From: Hofstenia miamia | Taxonomy: Eukaryota; Xenacoelomorpha; Acoela | DNA length: 49,406 nucleotides | Assembly: GCA_004352715.1 (NCBI GenBank) | Contig: SCFE01000094.1 | Location: forward strand, 1,458,175-1,507,580 | Direction: 5' to 3' | Shown here: piece after piece, positions 33,301 to 44,886 of the stretch | How positions within the stretch are numbered: the stretch's first letter is position 1 | How the letters are laid out: each line of letters begins with the position of its first letter | Notes under the pieces: generated by a model | What the model was told of the DNA's origin: nothing | The model's database searches: none | Seen by the model: the letters and a program-made list of their open reading frames with translations, nothing else | Program-made: the position numbers and the translations under genes

Positions 33301-33435
33301 ACTTTTTTCTGATTGGTTGAGAGGTGGTGGCAAGGCTGTTCCAATTTTTTCTGATCTGTCGAGAGGTGGGTCGTAGTTCGTTACACTTTTTTCTGATTGG
33401 TTGAGAGGTGGGTCGTAGTTCGTTACACTTTTTTC
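33301..33435. repeat. 42-bp tandem repeat, 3.2 copies
   Basis: Units start at 33301, 33343, 33385 and 33427 (partial), each beginning ACTTTTTTCTGAT or a close variant and containing GAGAGGTGG. The last two complete units are nearly identical; the first has a diverged second half. Because the unit is 42 bases it stays open on the minus strand as a 14-residue repeat. Confidence 0.8.
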
Positions 33436-33479
33436 ATTATTGTATTTTTTCGAGTGCATATAATGTTTAGATTTACCGA

Positions 33480-33870
33480 AAAACGAATTAAATGACAGTG
33501 ATTAATCATTAGCAACACTTGAAATTTTTTATGGAAAAGAAAATCAATCATTTGCCAAAACTTAATGTGAATTAAGTCAGCAATGTATCATCACAAACAC
33601 GATGTAACCCTAAATAGTCAGCTAACGTATATTAACATGTTGTGTACACAAACAATAGTAAGCATGCAAAAAAATGACCACATAAATAAGTCAACCACTA
33701 TGGCAATTATATGAATCATTGTAAAACGTATAAACTAAATTGTCCTCCACATAAATAAGTGAGTCACTTTAGCAAGTATATGTTTGTGATTCATTGAAAA
33801 TCGACCCTCATAAACATTAAAAATGAGTCAGTAATTACATAATCACTAGATCGCGTTGCAAACCCTCCTC
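33480..33870. repeat. Segment resembling the interior of the Polinton-like block
   Basis: Words such as CACATAAATAAGTCA, ATAAACTAAATTG and GTATATTAACATG, with matching spacing, recall 20930-21130. Both are weakly repetitive AT-rich sequence, so the relation is tentative. If right, it is a scrap of another copy. Confidence 0.3.
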
Positions 33871-34117
33871 AATATCCACGACCTAACATAGAACATGAGT
33901 CACTGTTCGGAAAAAGACATTTGTGACCTGGGGCCTCACTATTACAACTACTGACATTCCTCTTGCTGCTCTTAGATAAAGGTCAGAAAAAAGCTTTCAC
34001 TAACTCCATATCAACTCATTCATAGAATGAAAATCTAATATTTTTATAGCTTAAATGGATGTTTTTATCCGTTTTAAAATAAAAGTTGATTATAGTTTTT
34101 TGACATGAAATATTTTG

Positions 34118-34145
34118 ATATATATATATATATATATATATATAT
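34118..34145. repeat. (TA)14 microsatellite
   Basis: Uninterrupted TA dinucleotides. Confidence 0.9.
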
Positions 34146-34199
34146 CCAAATAAATAAAGTTTATGAAAATTTTAATATCATTTTATTAAGTGTTAATGA

Positions 34200-35040
34200 T
34201 GAATAAGTGTAATTCCAGTTTTTACTTTTTAATAATTTCGAAGTTGTTCAGTATTTCCTGTAGATTTTTCTCGTATTCTTTCTAAGATTTAATGGGTTTA
34301 CCCACTTTTACTATATTCAAATAAATAACTAAAAGACTGTGATCTGAGTATGGATATTCAATACAAAAATTATAATATGAATCATTTTCTGATATCATTA
34401 AAGGCAATGAGTATTTGACTATTAGCATGATTCTAAAAGGAATTGTTTTATTTATTAGCAAAATATTGAAAGTATTGAGAAATTGTTAAGTTTACTTTTT
34501 TCATGATGCAAGTATCATCTACGTATTGATAAATACTTTCGTTTCCAAGGTGCACACCTAAGTTTGTAATAGTATATTCTGAAAAAATGCTACCAATTTT
34601 TTCTCATTGTTTGCAATTACTTAGAAAACAATAAAATTTATTAAATTGAAACTAAAACCTTGTCGCCTTAAATTTCCTTTTAAAATATTGAAATTCATTA
34701 GTTAATGCTTTAATTAAATTAAGCAGAGCTACAACTGTGAACAAATTTTGATTTAATTGAATTTTTTGTGTGGTTGATAAAATCGAATAAGATGCGCTTA
34801 ATTTAGGTCGAAATCCAAATTGATGACCTGATGAAATTTGATTGTCATTAATAAATTTGAACATTTGTGCAGCTTAAAGCTTTTCAAATATTTTTGAGAA
34901 AGATGTGTTATCCTAATTGGTCAATAATTCATGGGATCTAGCGGGTCGCTTTTTTTAAATAACAGTGAAATATTCGATTGTTTTAAAGGAATAGGAAAAT
35001 CATTATTTGATTAAATACAGTAGGGTTCCTGGATCCACAA
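34200..35040 (-). pseudogene. Non-LTR reverse transcriptase fragment
   Basis: On the minus strand from about 35000: NDFPIPLKQSNISLLFKKSD, then a diverged YRPI..SKIFEK region, then NDNQISSGHQFGFRPKLSAS (the QFGFR block, 34864-34780) and TVVALLNLIKAL (the block-A position, with the usual Asp changed to Asn). After a gap, YQYVDDTCIMKK (about 34500-34545, YVDD box) appears. The PQG block is not readable. Heavily decayed. Confidence 0.65.
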
Positions 35041-35171
35041 GATGTGCACTTTTAATTATTGTAGTCTGTCCTTTAGACTTGTGGAATGTAATTACTAAAT
35101 TTACATATGATTTGCCTAATTAATAAGAGATCTGGTAATAAAATCTAACAAATCTATTGAAAAATACATCA

Positions 35172-38100
35172 TTAAGGGTCCATTGGCAAATTATATTTGT
35201 CAATTAGTTTCTTGTTAAGTTCTTTATACTTTTCAGATAAATCCTTACAAGCAATACCAAAACTACTTTGTAAATTCTGTAATGAGGATTGTCGCTCCTT
35301 AACCACTTGTTTTAACTGGTTCTTTTCTTCAACAACGCTTTTCAGTTCGCGTTTAAGAGAAGCAGTTTTTTTAGATTCACCAACTAATTTTGAATTTAGG
35401 GTGTCAAGCAATTCGGTGAGTCTGGCAATTTCTTGATTCACAACTGTGAGGTTATCCTCTTTCTAAAAAGAATGCATTTACATTAAAATACAGTATGAAA
35501 TTAGAATATATTCGCAATGCAAAGTAGTATATTCCAATAATGCAAGCCGTCATTTAAACTAAAAAAACACAGCTATGCAATATATTAATATACAGGGTGT
35601 GCGTAAAGTCTGGACACAGGAAAATCAACTATTTTTCAATGTAGGCTTTACAATTATTCATATTTTGTGCACCCATGCTTCAAGAAAGATTTAAACTTAT
35701 AGTTCTCAGTTGCTAAAGAGGCTTAATTAAAAATTTAATGTACATATACGGAAAGAAGTTCACTTATTTAGATAGTGGCGAAATTATGAAATTTTATTGT
35801 GTCCAAACTTTGTGGACACCCTGTATTAGACTTAAGTATTTGTTACATTTGTTTTTAGTGATTGTTTGAATGCATGCAAAAATAGCGATTGAGAACTTAT
35901 TTGAGATTGTTGTTAACCTCTTATATCCTAGCATTTTTCTCTAAGCCTATTAAGAATATTGAGAATACTTAGATATGAAACGATCAATGGCTGTTATCCG
36001 CCTTGCTGAGGGGTGAGATTTTTCGACCCACATCCCGCAGCGATCACAAAATCTACACCACACCTCATGATTAAAAATATAAAAGTTATAATCCACTTTC
36101 ATGGAAGGCTCATAAACACGTCTGGTTTTCTGCTGCAACTGTTTTTTGAAGACGGCATTCGCTAGACTCTGGACCTGGTTCAAAAGCACTAAAATGTATG
36201 AAACACATTTAACATTTAAATGTTAAAAACAGACATTTATAAGAAATTCCCTTATTGTAGTCAACGTAAACAAAAAATTACTTGACCAACATTATTTCAA
36301 CACTCAAATCAGCGTTGATNNNNNNNNNNNNNNNNNNNNNTCCCGCAGCGATCACAAAATCTACACCACACCTCATGATTAAAAATATAAAAGTTATAAT
36401 CCACTTTCATGGAAGGCTCATAAACACGTCTGGTTTTCTGCTGCAACTGTTTTTTGAAGGCGGCATTCGCTAGACTCTGGACCTGGTTCAAAAGCACTAA
36501 AATGTATGAAACACATTTAACATTTAAATGTTAAAAACAGACATTTATAAGAAATTCCCTTATTGTAGTCAACGTAAACAAAAAATTACTTGACCAACAT
36601 TATTTCAACACTCAAATCAGCGTTGATTTTAAATTTAATGTTAATTGGGACCTGGGATGTTATTTTTCGTATTTTTAAAGCAAAATTTTAATTCGAAAAA
36701 TAACAAATTCAGCAAAGTAAACTCACAAAAATAATATTTCCTAAAATAAAATTCTAAATAAAAATGCATATCTCAGCTTGGATTTTTTTACATCCTTAAC
36801 ATTGTAAACACATTAAAAAATATAACTGCAAAAATTACATTCCTAAAGTTAGCCTGCCAGTGTCGTGTGATGCCTATGCAATACAATGTGGCCATGCAAA
36901 CATACTATGCGTAGTAATTAACCCACTTCCCCATGAGGACGAATATGTAAATTGTAAATTTAGATTTTGGGCTCATTGTGAGGTGCTATCATTTATAATA
37001 TATGCAAATTTTGATATTTTCAAATCTTCACAATCATTTGGTAGAAATAAATCAAAATTGTAGTTTTAAACAATATTGGCAGATAAAACTCAATCGATTT
37101 TACATTTCATCAATATAAGTTATGCTAAGTATTGTGCATAGATAAAACTATTAAAACTGCTATAAATCTTTAATATTTTATAATTTCTAAATCTTCATGT
37201 AAAAATGTTAGTTTTAAAATATCTATTACTTTGTGTAGGATATTCGGATATGACATTTTTATCCTCTTGGTAAATAAGTATAAATATCATATGCATGATG
37301 TTTTTGATTACATTTTTCATTATTGACACAAAATGTTAGAAATATTACTAAATAGGAATCAAGAGAAAGGCCTATAATGCAAATTACGCATAGAAAACAT
37401 TTAATTATAATTTGCATTGAAAATTATGCATTGGTTTATATTTATAGTTTAATTTTGTTTACCCGAGGATACGTTCGCGCATATCTCAGAGACAGTTTGG
37501 TTTCATGACGCGAAGATCTACTGTTTCACAAATGGTTGCGTATTTAGACACACTTTATTCTGATTTCGATGCAAATTATCACGATATCAACGTCTACTTT
37601 GACATCAAGAAGGCATTCGACTCTGTTCCCCATTCCCTCATACTGCGGAAGCTTGCGAAGTTTGGTCTTGACGGATGCTTTCTGCGTCTCATCAGGAGCT
37701 ACCTCTCTGGAAGATCTCAACGTGTTCGCATTGGTAACAATTTGTCTTCACCCGGCGCGGTGACTTCTGGAGTCCCCCAAGGTAGCGTTTTGGGGCCATT
37801 GCTTTTCTTGATTTTCATGAATGACGTTACCGACTGCATAACTGACTCCTCTTATTTCCTCTTTGCTGATGACCTTAAGATATCGAACAACAAGGGTGCC
37901 GAATCAGTTCAGTGTGACATTGACCGACTTCATGCTTGGTCTGTAACCAACGGTCTTGATTTCCATCCGAACAAGACGAAAATGTTGCTGATAAATTCCT
38001 CTGATATCGCGCTGAACTTAGCTGGNNNNNNNNNNNNNNNNNNNNNNNNNNNNNNNNNNNNNNNNNNNNNNNNNNNNNNNNNNNNNNNNNNNNNNNNNNN

Positions 38101-41100
38101 NNNNNNNNNNNNNNNGCACTAAAATCAATTTATATCGCTCATGTATTCTCTCTGTTTTGCTATACGATTCTCCTTGCTGACATTGTAATGTTACAAGTCT
38201 GCACAAGCTTGAAAATTTCCAGAAACGTGCCTTATGGTGGATAAGAAAAGCCGATCACTATGCAGAAAATTTGGTGTTCCTCAAGATATTGCCGATCAGT
38301 TATCAGCTTCTAGCCGCGGACATGTGCCTGCTCTGGAATATCGTGAACCGGAAAACTGATCTTCGTCCTGAACAGTACCTAGATTACAATTCCCGACCAC
38401 TCTCCACCCGATCTTTTTCGCGTGGTCGTTTGCAATAAGAAGAACAAGGAAGTTCCATGCTGACACCAACTTTTTCATACGAGCCCCCAAGACTGCCAAC
38501 GAATTGATCAAACTAAACATAGTGGATTTCTCGTGGTCGAAAGATCATTTCAAGCGTTCGTTGTATTCACACCTTATGACAAGGACTGCCGACTTCGATA
38601 TTAACAAGCGATGTTCTTATTTTATCCAATGTTTTGGAACTTTTTGTTTGCATTAGCTTTTGTATTCTATTTTAGAATTAAGCCTTCTAGTAGTAGTAGT
38701 ACAGCAATGATATGTCAACAGCGAATATAGTATGCATACAAATGAAGTAAGCCGACAACAGATATTCTTACTTTAACTGTTGAGTTATGAATATAAATAT
38801 GGATAAACTCGATAGCTTTGCAGTTAAGTCTTTGTTTTTAACTACCCATCGGCATTCAATACAATTCTACAGAATTGCATACACCATATTGACTTGCAAA
38901 TTAAGTTGGAGGTTATTTTACTTGGTGTCAATTTATAAAAATCTGCGGAGTCACAGCATATCAATGATCAGGAAAGTTACAATAGGTGTGAATACCCAAA
39001 GGTGAAAAAGAAGCAGTGATAAGCGCAATCCCAAAATATGGTTTAAGTCTTAAAAAATCACTAAAATTTCACGAGGTAGCAATAACGCCAATGTCAATTA
39101 GATGTCCACTTTTAAGTGTTATATATAAATGTGAAAATATTAATACCTAGATCGAACTCTACAGATTACTTACAAGCAAAATGTTCTAACCTCTTCTTCG
39201 ACTTCGATAAAATTGAAATTTCTTTATTAAAATATTTTAGACAAAATTTTGCTTTTTATATGAATATAATTCATTTACATGGTCTCACTACTTGAAAGCA
39301 GTGCGATTTCTATTATGTGGTCCTCTCTTTAGATGTTTGAAGTTCATTGGAGTTATTTCCCCTTATTCACAGTTCCATTGTATTTGTTCGTTTAAATTGC
39401 TTGATCTGTTCGTTCCTTCGTTCACTTACACACACATATAATATAAATATATAAGGGTTGAAACAAGACAGGATATCAGGAAGCTTTTTAAAACAGGAAA
39501 AATCATGGCAAAATATCATCCTTACACTAATATAACTCCAACAGTATATATTAGTTACTTAATTTAAATTAAAATTTAGTAAAAAAATAATATATCGTTT
39601 TATATGATGAGACTGCATTTTACGGAAATTGATCTGCCCCTTATTTCTTTTCTTTTACAGTATTATAATGATACATATTGATAATCAATTGGTCTTTTAG
39701 AAAACGACAATTATTTCTCAATTTTTTTACATTAATCTGTTGTGTACACATTACATTTCAATATAGTAATCCTTAATTTAGTCTCTACGCAGGTTGGTTA
39801 TAAAATAATGCAAGTTTTGAATTGTTTCACACTTTTGTGTTTGCCACTATTTTCAAAGATGCACTAGAAAAAGAAGCAAATGCCATTGGGTTTTGCCTAT
39901 TATCTTTTTGTTGCAATTCAAAGTAACTTTTGTTTTGCTTAACACGTTGACTACGAATCGGTACATATATATATGGATGTATTGGGATATTATATATATA
40001 TATATATATATATACTGTTCAGTAACCTAAAATCTAAAATAGTCACAATGTATTGAAAAACAAATTTTCTGAACAAAGAAAAAACTTACTTCCTCGAGTT
40101 GCTTATTTAAACGCGATAACATGTCCTTATGTATAATGTTCTGATTTTTAGACTGCGCTAAGGTCTGTTTTAACATATGGGTTTTTCTCAACACTTCTGG
40201 AAGTTGATTATTTACAAGATTTTCGTTCATAGTGTTTATTTTCTTCAATATTTCATTCAGAGTTGAAAATTCCATCAAATTGAAATCAAAATCGGATCCA
40301 AGTGTTTTCTTTAGTCTATGTGGAAGTCTATCACCTAAATCAAAAGAATCAGATCAGAAATTCAAGATAGATTCTCAGGTCATATTACTAAAATTACATA
40401 ATCGGCTAATGTTAAACATAGAGTAAATGCGACTTGATGTGCTGAATTAATCACTCATTTTATAATTATAATATAAATGAACCTAGTTGACTGAAATTGT
40501 TACTAATGTTTATGAGAAATAAAATATATGAGAAATGGACGAATATTTTTTAATAAATCAGATCATTGACAAGGTACTTGATAAAAAATTAATGCCTGCT
40601 GCTACTGTGTTATGCATTTGGCTTCCTCCATGACCTACTAAAGTAGGTGCTTCCTCTTAATGCTTATTATTATTATTGTTAGAAGTTTAAATTGCTCAAA
40701 GAATTCGTGAACTTCAAATGATGGAATACTTACAGAAGTCGGCAATTTGAGCATTCAAATTGCTTTTTTCAACCATAAGTTCATCTTGACTGTTCAAATT
40801 CTCTTCCAATAGAACTCGGCCTTTTTGATACTTTTTTGTAAGCGTTTCTATTTCAGTAAACAACTTCTCAATTTTATCATCATCCAAATCTTTTTCCACA
40901 AGCTTCGCGTCAATTTGCTCTTTTTGAATATTCAGAATGCTTAACTTTTCTTTTAATTGAGCTACCTCGTTTTGAATCTCTGCTAATTCTTCATCTAAGT
41001 AAAAGTTTAGTATAAAAATATTAAACAATGCTTTTCAAAAGGTTTAAAAGACACCCAAATTGCATATTCTTATTTCCTGTTCCAAGAGTAAGCGGATAAG

Positions 41101-44100
41101 TACACACAAAGTTTAATTTTTTATTGCTAACCAATAAAAATTTACATATCTCTTTTCAAAACCTAGACCAATTAATCCAAAGTACATGAATTTAATATTT
41201 CAGATGTAGAATTCTTGTTTCAATGATTTGAGTATCATAAGCCGTTTTCAGCTATAGTTACTAAACGGATAATAAATTGGGATAGCTATAGAAACTTTCA
41301 TTTTAGTTGGCATAATAGACACTACATGTAGTCTACTCTATATGTTTTGATCCAGGATGAAGTTTACCAATTCTAATCGGTCTTCCCAGAATTTAAACTA
41401 TAAATTATAATTCAATATTGCGTAAAACTAGGAATAATGTTATGCAGAGAGATATGATTGACTCAAATATTCTGTTTAACTGCTGCCCAATTACATAAAA
41501 AAGGCAGTACGCAATTAATTTTTGCGCAAACATTACAGCTACTTTCACATATTGATGCTTTAAATAAATAAAAGTATTCAAATCAAGCTTAATCATGGTT
41601 TTGTCTCACGATCAAAGAGTGCAGATAGTTACATTAATCAAAGATGATATTTTTGAATATATATACATATATACATACAGTTGTGGCCAAATTTATTGCA
41701 TCAAAATATAAAAACAATGAAAATCATGTTAGTGCTAATGTTGTGCAAAAACACAGAATAATTAGGATGAGATTCAATTAAACATAACAAACAATACGAG
41801 TCATAAGATTCACAAGTCTGAGACTTAGTAACGGATATGTCCACCTTTGTTGGTGATCACCTGTTTGATCCTCTGAGGCATTGAATCTGCAAGTCTGATA
41901 CAAGACTCTCGAATTCTGTCGTCTCGATACCAGACCTTAAGCACAGCAGATATCAGCTTCTCCTTCGTTGTTACATTCATTTCTTTGAGCTTGTACTTAA
42001 TAATTGCCCACAATGTTTCGATCGGCGAGAGGTCTGGGGAATTGCCTGGCCACTCCAACAGCCTTATCCCCTTTGACTGAAGATGCTTGATAGATTTCTT
42101 ACTAGTGTGACAAGGTGCGTGGTCCTGTTGCAATGTGCCATCGCCGTCTGGGAATTTCTCGTTCATTTCAGGGACTATTCTGCTGTCAATGACGTTGATG
42201 TACTGCTCTGTCCTCATAATTCCTTCACACACATGAAGCCGTCCCGGGCCGGCGGCGGAAAAGCACCCCAGAACATCACTTTCTGAGGGTGCTTGACAGT
42301 TTGGTTCACATGCTGATATGATAACGCTTCTCCAGAAGCTCGGCGGACATAACGAACTAGTTGTCCTTGCACAATAAAATGGCTCTCATCTGTAAACAGC
42401 ACCTTTCTCCATTGTCCAGCTGTCCATGCACGATAACGTTTCGCCCATGCTAACCTCTTCTTCTTCATTTGTGGTGTTAACAATTGTTTTGTTTTTGGCT
42501 TTCTTGCCCTTCTTCCGTACTTGACCAGTATACGTCGAACAGTTCTTGAACTAACGTTAAGTTTTAGGCAAACTCTGTGTTCATTGGAGGTCATTCGTGG
42601 TTACTAACCGCCGCTCTCCTGTCTTCGAAATCTTGGCCTTTCTGCCACACCTGCTGATTCTTGTTGGTGAAAAACTGCCAGTCTTCATGTAACTTCGGTT
42701 GAGTTTTGCAGGTATGATCATGCAAAGTCACAATCTTGATTCGTTTTCTCGGTGAGACATCCATCCTGCCTGCATGTACACTGTAACAGATAAACTGATT
42801 ATGAACAATATCGCTATTTAATCGTATTGCAACTCTCACCCAATCNTATATATACATATATACATACAGTTGTGGCCAAATTTATTGCATCAAAATATAA
42901 AAACAATGAAAATCATGTTAGTGCTAATGTTGTGCAAAAACACAGAATAATTAGGATGACATTCAATTAAACATAACAAACACTACGACTCATAAGATTC
43001 ACAAGTCTGAGACTTAGTAACGGATATGTCCACCTTTGTTGGTGATCACCTGTTTGATCCTCTGAGGCATTGAATCTGCAAGTCTGATACCTTCGTTGTT
43101 ACATTCATTTCTTTGAGCTTGTACTTAATAATTGCCCACAATGTTTTGATCGGCGAGAGGTCTGGGAAATTGCCTGGCCACTCCAGCAACCTTATCCCCT
43201 TTGACTGAAGATGCTTGATAGATTTCTTACTAGTGTGACAAGGTGCGTGGTCCTGTTGCAATGTGCCATCGCCGTCTGGGAATTTCTCGTTCATTTCAGG
43301 GACTATTCTGCTGTCAATGACGTTGATGTGCTGCTCTGTCCTCATAATTCCTTCACACACATGAAGCCGTCCCGGGCCGGCGGCGGAAAAGCACCCCAGA
43401 ACATCACTTTCTGAGGGTGCTTGACAGTTTGGTTCACATGCTGATATGATAACGCTTCTCCAGAAGCTCGGCGGACATAACGAACTAGTTGTCCTTGCAC
43501 AATAAAATGGCTCTCATCTGTAAACAGCACCTTTCTCCATTGTCCAGCTGTCCATGCACGATAACGTTTCGCCCATGCTAACCTCTTCTTCTTCATTTGT
43601 GGTGTTAACAATTGTTTTGTTTTTGGCTTTCTTGCCCTTCTTCCGTACTTGACCAGTATACGTCGAACAGTTCTTGAACTAACGTTAAGTTTTAGGCAAA
43701 CTCTGTGTTCATTGGAGGTCATTCATGGATTGATACGCTTGTCTCTCACTAACCGCCGCTCTCCTGTCTTCGAAATCTTGGCCTTTCTGCCACACCTGCT
43801 GATTCTTGTTGGTGAAAAACTGCCAGTCTTCATGTAACGAGCGATAATGCGAGAAACTGTTGACTGATTCACTCCCACTTCGGCAGCAATTTGGCGTTGA
43901 GTTTTGGAGGTATGATCATGCAAAGTCACAATCTTGCTTCGTTTTCTCGGTGAGACATCCATCCTGCCTGCATGTACACTGTAACAGATAAACTGATTAT
44001 GAACAATATCGCTATTTAATCGTATTGCAACTCTCACCCAATCAGGAGCGTGCTACCTACAATTTACTATTTGGGGAAACAGTGACGTATGCGTTGACGA

Positions 44101-44852
44101 TTTATAAGCGGCAGCAATCGAATGATGTTGCAAAATATGCGCCTTGTCACACTAGTAAGAAATTAACATGATTTTCACTGTTTTTATATTTTGATGCAAT
44201 TAATGTGGCCACAGCTGTATAGATATACATATACACATACACACACAAACACACACATATATATTTATTTATATACTTATAAGATGCGCTTTGTTGAGTT
44301 TACAAATTATAGAGGCGCTTTATGGATATAATTATAAAGATTTTTTTAAAAAATTTTTAAAATTTTTTTTACGAATATTTAAATGATTTACAGATAAAAA
44401 ATTGAGACAGTATTAAACTTTGGACGTATTAACATCCTTCATTTTAGTAGAAATAACTAAAAACATTAAATATTAGCACATTTACAAATTTTGGCTGTTT
44501 GCTCTGCTCGCCTTCTATTAAAAGTATTAATTAATTAAGTAATCACAATTAAGTGTCACAGTGGCTTGTGCTTCATCATTAGAGTTGACAGGTTACTACT
44601 TACTAGTATATATATATATATATATATATATATANNNNNNNNNNNNNNNNNNNNNNNNNNNNNNNNNNNNNNNNNNNNNNNNNNNNNNNNNNNNNNNNNN
44701 NNNNNNNNNNNNNNNNNNNNNNNNNNNNNNNNNNNNNNNNNNNNNNNNNNNNNNNNNNNNNNNNNNNNNNNNNNNNNNNNNNNNNNNNNNNNNNNNNNNN
44801 NNNNNNNNNNNNNNNNNNNNNNNNNNNNNNNNNNNNNNNNNNNNNNNNNNNN

Positions 44853-44886
<34 letters not shown>

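Noticed and set aside
33262-33459. Minus-strand frame with a 14-residue NYDPPLNQSEKSVT repeat
   Set aside because: It is the translation of the 42-bp minisatellite, with no start context or neighbouring exons.
38787-39180. Plus-strand open frames, one reading KYGLSLKKSLKFHEVAITP
   Set aside because: Short, with no recognised domain and no clear splice partners. It lies within NDC80 intron 4 on the opposite strand, so it was left unassigned.
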